Notes: generated from the letters alone by a model not told the origin. A stretch of DNA of 64,000 nucleotides from Methylobacillus methanolivorans (GCF_044751345.1 NZ_JBIWXY010000003.1:62001-126000), one strand, 5' to 3'. Shown: positions 50,606 through 60,015, counted from the stretch's first letter. Program-made: numbers and translations.

Positions 50606-53188
50606 ATGCGTTTCGACAAACTGACTACCAAGTTTCAACAAGCATTAGCCGATGCTCAAAGTATTGCCGTCGGCAATGACAACCCGAATATAGAAGCATC
50701 ACATTTGCTCTTGGCATTATTGGGCCAGGATGATGGCGGTACGGCATCGTTATTGGCACGTGCCGGTGCCAACCTCGCCCCGCTTAAAGCTGGCTTGCAG
50801 GCTGCGATTGACAAGCTGCCCAAGGTGCAAGGCAACGGCGGTGAAGTGTCTATTTCCCGCGAGCTCAATAACCTCCTGAATGTCACTGACCGTAACGCCC
50901 AGAAACGGAATGACGCATATATTGCGAGCGAAATGTTCCTGCTCGCCCTGGCGGATGACAAGGGCGATACCGGTCGCCTGCTGAAAACCCATGGCCTGAC
51001 CAAGCCTGCACTTGAGCAAGCCGTAAACGCTGTTCGTGGCACTGATAACGTCAATAGCCAGGAGGCTGAGGGCAATCGCGAAGCCTTGAAGAAATTCACG
51101 GTAGACCTTACCGAGCGTGCGCGTCACGGCAAGCTCGACCCCGTCATCGGGCGCGATGATGAGATCCGTCGCGCCATTCAGGTATTGCAACGTCGCACCA
51201 AGAATAATCCGGTATTGATCGGTGAGCCTGGCGTGGGTAAGACCGCCATTGTTGAAGGCTTGGCCCAGCGTATCGTTAATGGCGAAGTGCCGGAAACGCT
51301 CAAGAACAAGCGCGTGCTGGTGCTGGACATGGCTGGCTTGCTAGCCGGTGCCAAGTACCGTGGTGAATTCGAGGAGCGCTTGCAGGCCGTATTGAAGGAG
51401 TTGGCGCAGGATGAAGGCCAGACCATCGTCTTTATTGACGAAATCCATACGATGGTGGGTGCAGGCAAGGCGGAAGGTGCCATGGATGCAGGCAATATGC
51501 TCAAGCCAGCGTTGGCGCGTGGTGAGCTGCACTGCGTGGGTGCAACTACATTGGATGAATACCGGAAATACATTGAGAAGGATGCTGCGCTGGAGCGTCG
51601 CTTCCAGAAGGTGCTGGTGGATGAGCCGTCAGTTGAGGCGACCATCGCCATCCTGCGCGGCTTGCAGGAAAAATATGAAGTGCACCATGGCGTGGAGATC
51701 ACTGATCCTGCAATTGTGGCTGCTGCCGAATTGAGTCATCGCTACATTACTGACCGTTTCCTGCCGGACAAGGCCATCGACCTGATCGACGAAGCTGCTT
51801 CGCGCATCAAGATGGAAATCGATTCCAAGCCGGAGGCACTGGATAAGCTGGAACGCCGCCTGATTCAACTCAAGATTGAGCGTGAAGCCGTGCATCGCGA
51901 AAAGGATGAGGCTTCGCAAAAGCGCTTGTCGTTGATTGAGGACGAAATCCGCCGCCTGGAAAAGGAATTTGCCGATCTGGAGGAAATCTGGAAGGCGGAA
52001 AAAGCTCAGGTGCAGGGCAGCAAGCACCTGAAAGAGGAAATCGAGAAGGTCAAGCTGCAGATTGAGGAAGCTACGCGCAAGGGTGAATGGCAGAAGGTCT
52101 CTGAGCTGCAATATGGCAAGCTGCCGCAGCTTGAAACCCAGCTCAAGCAGGCTGCCAGTGCGGAAGAAGGCGAGCAAAAACCACATCGCTTGCTGCGTAC
52201 GCAAGTTGGCGCAGAAGAGATTGCCGAGGTGGTCTCGCGTGCAACAGGCATCCCTGTCTCTAAAATGCTGCAAGGCGAGCGCGATAAACTGCTGCATATG
52301 GAAGACAAGCTGCACGAGCGTGTGGTGGGGCAGGATGAAGCAGTCCGCTTGGTGAGTGATGCGATCCGTCGTTCACGCTCTGGGCTGTCCGACCCGAATA
52401 AGCCTTATGGCTCTTTCTTGTTCCTCGGGCCTACTGGCGTCGGCAAGACAGAGCTGACCAAGGCATTGGCGGGCTTCCTGTTTGATTCGGAAGACCACCT
52501 AATCCGCATCGACATGAGCGAGTTCATGGAAAAGCATTCCGTGGCGCGCCTGATTGGCGCACCTCCTGGCTATGTGGGTTACGAGGAAGGTGGCTACCTG
52601 ACCGAGGCTGTACGCCGCAAGCCTTATTCGGTAATTTTGCTGGATGAGGTGGAAAAGGCTCACCCGGATGTGTTCAATGTGCTGTTGCAAGTGCTGGATG
52701 ATGGCCGTCTGACGGATGGACAAGGTCGTACTGTCGATTTCAAGAACACGGTGATTATCATGACCTCTAATCTGGGTTCGCAAATGATCCAGAACATGAG
52801 TGGCGATGACTACCAGGTGGTGAAGCTTGCTGTGATGGGCGAAGTGAAGGCTAACTTTAGGCCTGAGTTCGTCAACCGTATTGACGAGGTGGTGGTGTTC
52901 CATGCACTGGGCGAATCGCATGTGAAATCGATTGCCAGCATCCAGTTGCAGAACCTTGCCAAGCGCCTGCTTGCTCTGGATATGCAGTTGGATGTGAGTG
53001 ATGCAGCCCTGGCTGAAATTGCCAGTGCTGGTTTTGATCCCGTGTATGGCGCGCGTCCACTCAAGCGTGCCATCCAGTCCGAGATCGAGAATCCACTCGC
53101 CAAGGAAATCCTCAACGGCAGCTTTGCCGCGAAGGATACCGTGCACGTAGATTTCAAGGGCGGGCGTATGGTATTTGCCAAAGCGTAA
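50606..53188 (+). CDS. clpB: Disaggregase chaperone ClpB
   Basis: 860 residues, full length. Hexameric AAA+ chaperone that extracts proteins from aggregates together with DnaK. Order: N domain (1-145), first ATPase domain with GEPGVGKTA near 206-214, the coiled-coil M domain (about 410-525, rich in Glu/Lys/Leu), second ATPase domain with GPTGVGKTE near 605 and the arginine-finger/sensor block GARPLKRAIQSEIENPLA. GAAGGAAG precedes the ATG. A heat-shock-type promoter precedes it and a terminator follows. Confidence 0.98.
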   Translation: MRFDKLTTKFQQALADAQSIAVGNDNPNIEASHLLLALLGQDDGGTASLLARAGANLAPLKAGLQAAIDKLPKVQGNGGEVSISRELNNLLNVTDRNAQKRNDAYIASEMFLLALADDKGDTGRLLKTHGLTKPALEQAVNAVRGTDNVNSQEAEGNREALKKFTVDLTERARHGKLDPVIGRDDEIRRAIQVLQRRTKNNPVLIGEPGVGKTAIVEGLAQRIVNGEVPETLKNKRVLVLDMAGLLAGAKYRGEFEERLQAVLKELAQDEGQTIVFIDEIHTMVGAGKAEGAMDAGNMLKPALARGELHCVGATTLDEYRKYIEKDAALERRFQKVLVDEPSVEATIAILRGLQEKYEVHHGVEITDPAIVAAAELSHRYITDRFLPDKAIDLIDEAASRIKMEIDSKPEALDKLERRLIQLKIEREAVHREKDEASQKRLSLIEDEIRRLEKEFADLEEIWKAEKAQVQGSKHLKEEIEKVKLQIEEATRKGEWQKVSELQYGKLPQLETQLKQAASAEEGEQKPHRLLRTQVGAEEIAEVVSRATGIPVSKMLQGERDKLLHMEDKLHERVVGQDEAVRLVSDAIRRSRSGLSDPNKPYGSFLFLGPTGVGKTELTKALAGFLFDSEDHLIRIDMSEFMEKHSVARLIGAPPGYVGYEEGGYLTEAVRRKPYSVILLDEVEKAHPDVFNVLLQVLDDGRLTDGQGRTVDFKNTVIIMTSNLGSQMIQNMSGDDYQVVKLAVMGEVKANFRPEFVNRIDEVVVFHALGESHVKSIASIQLQNLAKRLLALDMQLDVSDAALAEIASAGFDPVYGARPLKRAIQSEIENPLAKEILNGSFAAKDTVHVDFKGGRMVFAKA

Positions 53189-53199
53189 GCTTTCACTCA

Positions 53200-53224
53200 G
53201 GCAGGGGGCATCCCTGCCTTTTTT
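53200..53224 (+). terminator. Intrinsic terminator after clpB
   Basis: GGCAGGG (53200-53206) pairs with CCCTGCC (53212-53218), five-base loop, then six T. Confidence 0.9.
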
Positions 53225-53281
53225 GTGAGTGATAGCAAATAAAATTTTACTATTGAGGCTACTTTGGGGAATTTGGCTATT

Positions 53282-53309
53282 GCTCTACTGTCTTAGCAGA
53301 CAGTAGAGC
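53282..53309. repeat. Perfect 11-bp inverted repeat upstream of lipoprotein gene
   Basis: GCTCTACTGTC (53282-53292), loop TTAGCA, then its exact complement (53299-53309). No T run follows. It sits 45 bases before the lipoprotein ATG, so it is either an operator or a leader hairpin. Confidence 0.6.
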
Positions 53310-53353
53310 CTGTCATGGCTTGGATTGATCTGGCGCATGGCCAGGAGGATGAG

Positions 53354-53845
53354 ATGAGATTAGTCACTGCTGCGTTGGTTGGTAGCTTGGTGCTGGCAGG
53401 ATGTGCGACCACCCAGCAAAAGGAGCCGCAGATTCAACGTATTTCTGCGGAGGAGTTGGAAAAGCTATTGCCGCAACCTACGCCATTTATTACCTATGAT
53501 GAATTGGTGCGGTTGTCCAAGGCTGGCACCAGTCCCGACGAGATTATCGCCAAGATCAAGGAAAGTCATTCCCGCTATGATTTGACGCCTTCCAAAGCGT
53601 TGGAGCTAGGCAAGCAGGGCGTGGATGCCAAGGTGCTGGATTATATCTACAGCAGCCGCGAGCAGGCCTTGCGGGATGGTTTCGCTGAGGAGCTGAACAA
53701 ACGTGAGAAGGAAAAAGTGATTGAGCAGGAAAAGCTGCGCCGTGAGTATCAATGGCGCAACCGCGGATTCTACGATCCATTCTGGGGGCCGGGTTATGGC
53801 CCATACTGGCGTGGTTATTATGGCCCGCGTTGGGGCTGGTGGTAG
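53354..53845 (+). CDS. Outer membrane lipoprotein with Gly/Tyr/Trp-rich tail
   Basis: 163 residues from the ATG at 53354, supported by AGGAGG at 53342-53347; the frame is open to 53315. A lipoprotein signal peptide ends in the lipobox LAGC near residue 16. A helical central domain (ELEKLL...LVRLSKAGTSPDEIIAKIKES) and a charged helix (NKREKEKVIEQEKLRREY) are followed by a tail of alternating Gly, Tyr, Trp and Pro ending GPRWGWW. The lipidated cysteine should be processed by LspA. Function unknown. Confidence 0.85.
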   Translation: MRLVTAALVGSLVLAGCATTQQKEPQIQRISAEELEKLLPQPTPFITYDELVRLSKAGTSPDEIIAKIKESHSRYDLTPSKALELGKQGVDAKVLDYIYSSREQALRDGFAEELNKREKEKVIEQEKLRREYQWRNRGFYDPFWGPGYGPYWRGYYGPRWGWW

Positions 53846-53859
53846 GCAGTAGGCACGAT

Positions 53860-53887
53860 AAAAGGGCTGGAGTTTTCCAGCCCTTTT
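53860..53887. terminator. Terminator between lipoprotein and AI-2E fusion genes
   Basis: AAAAGGGCTGGA (53860-53871) pairs with its complement (53876-53887), loop GTTT, with T residues on the plus side. The two genes converge here. Confidence 0.88.
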
Positions 53888-53906
53888 TTATTGTCGTGAG
53901 TGATGC

Positions 53907-55490
53907 TTAACGATCCATGTCACGTGTGGCTGCCCGCCAGCGTAGTTTTTCTGAATAGCGGTGCCGTGCTTGCAAGCGGGTATCCTTGAGAATGATTTCC
54001 AGAGTTTCGCCCAGGATGCGAACCACACCCAGGATGGGGATCACCAGCATTAATCCGGCTACGCCAGCAATCGCCTCACCCACCAGGAACATCATGATGG
54101 TGAGCAATGGATGTATGCGCAGGCTGCGACCTACGATGGCGGGCAGGAAGAAAAAATCATCCAGCATGCGAATCAGGATAAATAGCCCGGCAAGGCTGTA
54201 AATGACGCTGATGTTGCCTGGCATATCAGTGGAGGCGACTAGCGCCACAATGGCAAAGCCCAGTAGCGGCCCTAGGTAGGGAATCCAGCACAGGATGGCG
54301 ACTGTCAGGCCGAGCATGAGCGGTGAGGAGATGCCCAGTGCCCATAGACCTAGCGTGGTAAGGATGGTGTCAATCACCGTCATTTTCATGAGCCCGACAA
54401 AATATAGTCGTGCTGTTTGATCTACGGCGTGGATCAGATAAAGCGTTTTTTCAAAAAAGGCATTGGGAACGGCGGCGCCGAGCATTTTCCTGAAGTTGGC
54501 ACCGTCCTTGAGCATGAAGAAGGTGATGATGGGGGTGAGCAATAATGACGGGAGCCACGTCGCTAGGCCGCTCAGTATCTTGCCCAGGTATTTGTCGGAG
54601 AAGTGTTCCGAGACGTCAGTGATTTGCTGGGAAATATTGTCGCCAAAGTGCGATGTCTGCAAGAAGCTGAATTTTTCTTGTATGCCTTCCACCAGTTGTT
54701 CCGCCAGCACGGCCCCACCTGCGGAATAGTGGGCAATCCCGGCTTGCCATGATGCCGCGCTGGCGACGACTAATGGATAAACCAGCAATAAGCCAATCAC
54801 AGTCACCATCAGGAATGCGCCGCTTAGCGCCACCGCAGCAATACCCCGGCCCGTGCCTGCAGCTACCATTTTCTTTTCCAATGGAGCCAGCAGGTAATAC
54901 AGGATCAAGGCCAGTAGGAAAGGCACGACCAGCCAGAGAATTTTCTTGAAGATCAGCAATAACAAACAGGTGGTGGTAATGATGCCAGCCCAGGCGACAG
55001 GCCCGGGGCCATGGTTCTCACTGAGCACAGGAGGCTGCTGTATGGTGTTTTGTTCCAGCTCTGGAAACTGGCTGCGACGCAGACTGCAATGCTGGGAAAT
55101 GGTGTCTGCAATTTGCGGGTGTGTATGCAGCAAATGCAGGAAATCATCGCGAAACAGTACAGCAAGCACACAGTTTTCAATCGCACGTACCTGGGTGTGG
55201 CGTCGCATGTTTTCTAACAGTGCGCGCTCACCAAAAAACTGACCGGCTTCCAGCGTGCCAAGGATTTGCCCATCCAGCGTGACGCGGACTTTCCCTGCCA
55301 GGATGAAGTAGATCGCTTGCCCTTCTTCTTGTGGGTCGTAGATGATCTCGTCCTGCACGTAGCTACGCTGGTGCAGCACATTATTTAGCGTATCCAGCTC
55401 GTGGTTGCTGAGCCCTGCCAGCAATGGCACTTCACGTAATACCATCTGATGATGGGGTGCGATGGGGGGGCGGAAACGGTGGAGTAGCAT
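53907..55490 (-). CDS. Cyclic-nucleotide-binding domain fused to AI-2E-type permease
   Basis: 527 residues. Residues about 15-135 form a cNMP-binding domain (LLAGLSNHELDTL, GQAIYFILAGKVRVTL, GQFFGERALLENMRRHTQVRA, the last being the phosphate-binding cassette). From about 165 on there are eight spans of the AI-2E/PerM (UPF0118) permease family, with FFMLKDGANFRKML and WIPYLGPLLGFAI. Stand-alone PerM-like proteins are about 350 residues; the N-terminal fusion suggests ligand-gated transport. The gene is alone, convergent with the lipoprotein gene. Confidence 0.92.
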   Translation of the reverse strand: MLLHRFRPPIAPHHQMVLREVPLLAGLSNHELDTLNNVLHQRSYVQDEIIYDPQEEGQAIYFILAGKVRVTLDGQILGTLEAGQFFGERALLENMRRHTQVRAIENCVLAVLFRDDFLHLLHTHPQIADTISQHCSLRRSQFPELEQNTIQQPPVLSENHGPGPVAWAGIITTTCLLLLIFKKILWLVVPFLLALILYYLLAPLEKKMVAAGTGRGIAAVALSGAFLMVTVIGLLLVYPLVVASAASWQAGIAHYSAGGAVLAEQLVEGIQEKFSFLQTSHFGDNISQQITDVSEHFSDKYLGKILSGLATWLPSLLLTPIITFFMLKDGANFRKMLGAAVPNAFFEKTLYLIHAVDQTARLYFVGLMKMTVIDTILTTLGLWALGISSPLMLGLTVAILCWIPYLGPLLGFAIVALVASTDMPGNISVIYSLAGLFILIRMLDDFFFLPAIVGRSLRIHPLLTIMMFLVGEAIAGVAGLMLVIPILGVVRILGETLEIILKDTRLQARHRYSEKLRWRAATRDMDR

Positions 55491-55609
55491 GGGCGGGCTC
55501 TGGACTTGTATTTTCGACTATTTTATCCGGAGGAGGGGGGATCGCAAGAGGATAAGCAGAGGAGCAAGGATGAATTGCGGCGTGAAGCTGGCTAAGCCGG
55601 CGCAAACAA

Positions 55610-55649
55610 GCAATCAGGCCCGCTCCGGGACGGTAGCAAGCCTGATTGC
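55610..55649 (-). terminator. Terminator-like hairpin after PEP-CTERM gene
   Basis: GCAATCAGGC (55649-55640, minus strand) pairs with GCCTGATTGC (55619-55610), followed by TTGTTTG. It starts eight bases after the stop codon. Confidence 0.65.
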
Positions 55650-55656
55650 AGGCGGG

Positions 55657-56469
55657 TTAGTTGCGTTGACGGCGTCGACGCGCAGCCAGGCCCAATACGC
55701 TGAAGCCTGCCAGCAGCATTGCATAGGCGCTTGCTTCCGGCACGGCGGCGATATTGGCAACTACCTGGATGGATTGCAGGTTGATCGCCGCGGTGCCTAT
55801 CACACCTTGGGACTCATATATATCCTGCCAGTAACCCTCCTCTACCCATTGCCCGGGCTCGCAGATTCCATATTCGTCACAAGGCCCTGGCACGTAATAG
55901 TTGCCGGTGACAACCCACTCCTGACCCATATAAACATCAATCATGGTGTAGTCAGCCCAAGCTTCAAAAGAGCCGGCGATTGTGGGTAGAGTGGCACCAG
56001 AAATGATACCTGTTGCGCTGAAACTGGAGCCATACCCCTCAGTACCGGAAAATGATGCGCCTGGGCCGCCAATGCTCACGCCTGCGGCACCCAGGCTACC
56101 ATTTGACGTGTCATAAGTGCCGGAATAGGTGATGGAGTAGCTTTCGATAATCTGTCCGGGATGCGCAGTAAAGGACAAAGGCAGGGAAAAGGCGCCTGAA
56201 AAGCTTTCGTAACTAAAAGAGCGACCACCGTCCGCACTGACATATAGCGAGCCGCCAAAGTTGATGGAGACTCCGTTGGTAACACCGGATATTGAAGCAA
56301 TACTGTTATCCAGTATTTGCTCGCCGTAATATGCATCATTGATCTGGAACTGGAATGTATCCGGATCGTAGCTGATATCGACGGCGGTGGAGTTGATGGT
56401 GGTGGGGGCGGCCAGGGCGGGAATAGCGGTTGCGAGTATGACAGCAGCACTCAAGTAACGCATTTTCAT
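55657..56469 (-). CDS. PEP-CTERM sorting-domain exported protein
   Basis: 270 residues. A signal peptide is cleaved near ALAAP (residue 20). The body is Ser/Gly/Thr/Tyr-rich and probably beta-structured. The C-terminus is a complete PEP-CTERM signal: VPEASAYAMLLAGFSVLG, then the arginine cluster AARRRRQ. Such proteins are processed by an exosortase (EpsH) and placed on the surface or in exopolysaccharide. No exosortase or polysaccharide genes are in this window. GGGAG precedes the ATG at 56469. Confidence 0.93.
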   Translation of the reverse strand: MKMRYLSAAVILATAIPALAAPTTINSTAVDISYDPDTFQFQINDAYYGEQILDNSIASISGVTNGVSINFGGSLYVSADGGRSFSYESFSGAFSLPLSFTAHPGQIIESYSITYSGTYDTSNGSLGAAGVSIGGPGASFSGTEGYGSSFSATGIISGATLPTIAGSFEAWADYTMIDVYMGQEWVVTGNYYVPGPCDEYGICEPGQWVEEGYWQDIYESQGVIGTAAINLQSIQVVANIAAVPEASAYAMLLAGFSVLGLAARRRRQRN

Positions 56470-56529
56470 TTTGAATCTCCCAGGGGTGATGGAGGCTATG
56501 ATTATGGGCGTTTTAAAGGTATATTGATA

Positions 56530-56555
56530 TGGACTGTTAATGGTCCGAATGGACT
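56530..56555. promoter_or_regulatory. Triple TGGAC/TGGTC repeat between divergent genes
   Basis: TGGACT at 56530-56535, TGGTCC at 56541-56546 and TGGACT at 56550-56555; the first pair forms an inverted repeat GGAC...GTCC. It lies 60-85 bases upstream of the PEP-CTERM gene and may be an operator. Confidence 0.35.
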
Positions 56556-56673
56556 ATCGAGATTGTCTTTTGTTATTGCGCAGATTTGAGGTGTGGATGG
56601 TTCTCTATTTTTCCCTGCCGCATTCAGCCGTTATACTTCCTCCCATCAAGCTAAGCCTCTCGGGAGTCATTTC

Positions 56674-57093
56674 ATGCAGCAGCAACATCACCAGATCGTC
56701 CAGCATACCAACGGGCGCCGTTTGTATGACATTACGCCTGCCGTGACGCAGTGGGTGGAAGGCTCCGGTATCCGGCAGGGCTTGCTGACGCTGTATATCC
56801 AGCATACCTCGGCCAGCATTCTCATTAATGAGAATTACGATTCTGACGTGCTGGTGGATATGGAAAGCTTCTTTGAGCGCTTGGTGCCGGATGGGGATGC
56901 GTTGTTCATTCATACTGCCGAAGGGCCGGATGATATGCCAGCGCATGTGCGTTCTGCATTGACGCAGACTAGCATCTCCATACCGGTTATGGATGGAAAT
57001 CCCGCGCTGGGAACCTGGCAAGGTATCTTCCTCTACGAGCACCGACGCATGTCGCATACGCGTAAGGTGTTGTTGCATTTGCTCGGTGAATAG
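56674..57093 (+). CDS. yjbQ: YjbQ/UPF0047 family protein
   Basis: 139 residues from the ATG at 56674 (GGGAG eight bases upstream; frame open to 56593). The signature LTLYIQHTSASILINENYDSDV and the conserved LGTWQGIFLYEHR are present. Family members have weak thiamin phosphate synthase activity in vitro; the physiological role is unsettled. It is a single-gene unit between two minus-strand genes. Confidence 0.93.
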   Translation: MQQQHHQIVQHTNGRRLYDITPAVTQWVEGSGIRQGLLTLYIQHTSASILINENYDSDVLVDMESFFERLVPDGDALFIHTAEGPDDMPAHVRSALTQTSISIPVMDGNPALGTWQGIFLYEHRRMSHTRKVLLHLLGE

Positions 57094-57174
57094 AAACGAC
57101 AGAAAAGCGCGTGGTTTTTGATGGTTTGATTATACTTTTTATAGTCCGGATTTGAGTAGCGTCCGGCACAGCTT

Positions 57175-58458
57175 TTACTTTACCACGCTCCAGCTTAGTG
57201 GGTCGAAAGGCTTGCTCTGGAGCCGGAGTTCGAAATACACGCCGTGTTGCTCGTTGCCGCCGCTATTGCCAACTGAGGCAATCGTATCCCCGCCCTTGAC
57301 GTTGTCGCCGACTTGTTTCAATACGGCCTGATTGTTGCCGTATAGGCTCATATAGCCGCTACCGTGGTCGATGATGATGAGATTGCCAAAACCGCGTAGC
57401 CAATCTGCAAATACTACTTGGCCACTGGCGACGGACTTGACCTCGCTGCCCTCGTTCGCGCGAATGAACAGGCCTTTCCATGAGATACCGGTGTCGGCGC
57501 GGCTGCTGCCAAAGCGATTGGTGATTTCACCGCGTACCGGCAGGTTAAGCTTGCCCTTGAGTGAGGCGAAATTGGTGCCGTCGAAGGCATTGCTGGGCAA
57601 GGTCTCATTGCGGCCAACGATCTTGCTGCTTGGTGTTTTTTCGCTGGGTGCAGTGGTTGCCTGTCTGGATCTTTCCCGAGCGGCCTCACGTTGTGCTTTT
57701 TCCCTGGCAGCCTTTTCACGGGCTGCTTGTTCGCGTGCGGCCTTGGCAAGCTTTTCCATTAATTGCGTCAAGCGTTGTTCGTCGCGCTTGAGTTTGTCGA
57801 TCTCGTTGCGTTGTGCACTGATCTTGCTCGACAGCTGTTTGACTAGCTTATCGCGCTGGCTTTTTTGTTGTTGTAGCTCCGCGCGTTCTTTTTCCTGTTG
57901 CTCTTGCAGGGTATCCAGTTCTGCCAGGGTTTTGCTGGTTTCCGCATTGAGCGCCTCTATCTTGGCAATGTTTGCGGATGCTGCATCCATCAACTCCTTG
58001 CGTGCGCGTGAAACGTAGCCGAAATAATGCAACTGGCGCGTGGCGGCGTTCGGGTCTTGCTGTTGTAGTAGCACCTGAGCCTGGTTGGGTTTGCCATGCA
58101 GGTATTGTTGATAGAGTTGTTGGTTTAGCAGTGATTGTTGTTGCTTGAGCTCGGCTTCGTGTGTGGTTTTCTCACGGCGAAGTGCTTGCAAGGTTTGGCT
58201 GCTTTCCTGCTGCTGCTGCTTGAGGTCGACCAGCTTGCGGTTGGCATCGCTGATCGCTTTTTCACTTTTCTTGAGGGCGTCGGCAGCTTCGGCGTGCGCC
58301 TCCTGCGAGCTACCCAGTTCCTTTTTCAGTGACTCCAGGCGCTGATGGATGACATCCAGCGCTTCGCGCGGCTTTTCAGGCTCGCTCTTGGCGGCCCATG
58401 CCGCTGGCACGGCAGAAAAGCTGCTTGCCAGCAGCATGCAGAGCCAGCGTTTATGCAT
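57175..58458 (-). CDS. envC: EnvC-like murein hydrolase activator (degenerate LytM domain)
   Basis: 427 residues. A signal peptide (to about AWAA, residue 22) is followed by long coiled coils (30-270, rich in Glu/Gln/Lys/Arg) and a C-terminal M23/LytM domain (about 305-427). The zinc residues are missing: the usual HxxxD stretch reads GISWKGLFIRA and the final HxH site reads HGVYFELR. This fits EnvC, which activates amidases at the septum instead of cutting peptidoglycan. It starts three bases after gpmI, a common pairing. Confidence 0.94.
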   Translation of the reverse strand: MHKRWLCMLLASSFSAVPAAWAAKSEPEKPREALDVIHQRLESLKKELGSSQEAHAEAADALKKSEKAISDANRKLVDLKQQQQESSQTLQALRREKTTHEAELKQQQSLLNQQLYQQYLHGKPNQAQVLLQQQDPNAATRQLHYFGYVSRARKELMDAASANIAKIEALNAETSKTLAELDTLQEQQEKERAELQQQKSQRDKLVKQLSSKISAQRNEIDKLKRDEQRLTQLMEKLAKAAREQAAREKAAREKAQREAARERSRQATTAPSEKTPSSKIVGRNETLPSNAFDGTNFASLKGKLNLPVRGEITNRFGSSRADTGISWKGLFIRANEGSEVKSVASGQVVFADWLRGFGNLIIIDHGSGYMSLYGNNQAVLKQVGDNVKGGDTIASVGNSGGNEQHGVYFELRLQSKPFDPLSWSVVK

Positions 58459-58461
58459 CAG

Positions 58462-60015
58462 CTATTGCGCCTGGAAGTTGACCAGGGATTTTCCGGTCAT
58501 ATCGGAAGGCTGCTTGAGACCCATCATGGCGAGCAGCGATGGTGCCAGGTCGCAGAGCGAGCCTGTGCCAGGGGCAGCCAGCGTTGCTGGCTTGCCGATG
58601 AAGAACAGCGGCACCACATTGGTGGTGTGTTGCGTATGCGGCTGGTTATTTTCGTAATCAAGCATTTGCTCGACGTTACCGTGATCTGCCGTGATGAGCA
58701 TTTGTCCGCCTATGCTTTCCATCGCTTTGACGATGCGGGCAAGGCAGGTGTCTATGGTTTCCACTGCCTTGATGGAGGCATTGAGGTCGCCGGAGTGGCC
58801 GACCATGTCGCAATTGGCATAGTTGCAGATGATGGCGTCATATTTCTTGCTGAGGATTGCGGCTTCCAGCTTGTCCGTAAGCTCAAAAGCACTCATCTCT
58901 GGTTGCAGGTCGTAGGTAGCAACCTTTGGGGATGGCACCAAAATACGATCTTCCCCGGCAAACACTTGTTCTTCACCGCCGTTGAAAAAGAACGTGACGT
59001 GAGGATATTTTTCTGTTTCGGCAATGCGTAATTGCGTCAGGCCTTGCTGCGCGACATATTCGCCAAAGGTGTTGCGGATTTCTACTGGAGAGAAGATCGG
59101 CGTGGCGCGGGTTTCTGCCTTGTCATACAGGGTCAGGGTGTAGAAGCCTGCCAGCTTGGGTTGACGACGGCGGTTGAAGCCTTCAAAGTCAGGATCGAGC
59201 AAGGCATGGGTCAATTGGCGGGCACGGTCAGAGCGGAAATTGACGAAAATCACCACGTCGCCGTCTTCCATGGTCACCGCCTTTTCGCCCGCAGGGACGA
59301 TGGCAGTTGCCTTGACGAACTCATCCTTCTCGTCGCGTGCGTAAGCCGCTTGCAAACCTTGCAATGCGCTGGTGGCAGTGAATTCACCCTGCCCATCGGT
59401 AATCAGGTTGTAGGCCGCCTCAACGCGGGGCCAGCGCTTGTCTCTATCCATGGCATAGAATCGGCCACAAATCGAGGCGATTTTGCCGCCACCAATGCGT
59501 GTGCAGGCAGCTTCCAGCTTCTCTAAATAAGGCTGGGCACTGATGGGCGGGGTATCACGGCCATCCAGGAATGCATGCACATACACCTTTTCCACACCGG
59601 CCTTAACGGCCATTTCAATCGTGGCGTGAATATGATCCTGATGGCTATGCACGCCACCATCAGAGAGTAAGCCCAGGATGTGAATTGCCTGATGGCCAGC
59701 TTTGGCCTTGTTCACAGCTTCCAGCAATACTGGGTTGCTAAAGAATTCGCCTGATGCAATCGAGCGATTGATGCGCTCGAAATCCTGGAATACCACGCGC
59801 CCGGCACCAATATTCAGGTGGCCGACCTCAGAATTACCCATCTGCCCGCCAGGCAAGCCGACGAAGGTCTCGGAGGCATTGATCAGGGTGTGTGGGTATT
59901 CTTTCCAGAAACGGTCAATGTTGGGGGTATTGGCTTGGGCGATGGCGTTGTCGCGGCTATCTTCACGGTAGCCGAAGCCATCGAGGATCACAAGTAGAGC
60001 GGGTGTTACAGTCAT
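58462..60015 (-). CDS. gpmI: 2,3-bisphosphoglycerate-independent phosphoglycerate mutase
   Basis: 517 residues from the ATG at 60015; an in-frame TTG at 60045 is possible and neither has a strong Shine-Dalgarno. A manganese-dependent enzyme that interconverts 3- and 2-phosphoglycerate. The alkaline phosphatase-like metal motifs are LVILDGFG near the start and the catalytic serine in GQMGNSEVGHLNIGAGR near residue 63. GLLSDGGVHSHQDH and TADHGNVEQM complete the sites. It heads a gpmI-envC operon. Confidence 0.97.
   Translation of the reverse strand: MTVTPALLVILDGFGYREDSRDNAIAQANTPNIDRFWKEYPHTLINASETFVGLPGGQMGNSEVGHLNIGAGRVVFQDFERINRSIASGEFFSNPVLLEAVNKAKAGHQAIHILGLLSDGGVHSHQDHIHATIEMAVKAGVEKVYVHAFLDGRDTPPISAQPYLEKLEAACTRIGGGKIASICGRFYAMDRDKRWPRVEAAYNLITDGQGEFTATSALQGLQAAYARDEKDEFVKATAIVPAGEKAVTMEDGDVVIFVNFRSDRARQLTHALLDPDFEGFNRRRQPKLAGFYTLTLYDKAETRATPIFSPVEIRNTFGEYVAQQGLTQLRIAETEKYPHVTFFFNGGEEQVFAGEDRILVPSPKVATYDLQPEMSAFELTDKLEAAILSKKYDAIICNYANCDMVGHSGDLNASIKAVETIDTCLARIVKAMESIGGQMLITADHGNVEQMLDYENNQPHTQHTTNVVPLFFIGKPATLAAPGTGSLCDLAPSLLAMMGLKQPSDMTGKSLVNFQAQ

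Noticed and set aside
51629..52315. 228-residue frame antisense to clpB
   Set aside because: Leu/Gln-rich shadow of the ClpB coiled-coil codons.
55491..56673. Sigma54 promoter for the PEP-CTERM gene
   Set aside because: No TGGCAC-N5-TTGC arrangement on the correct strand.
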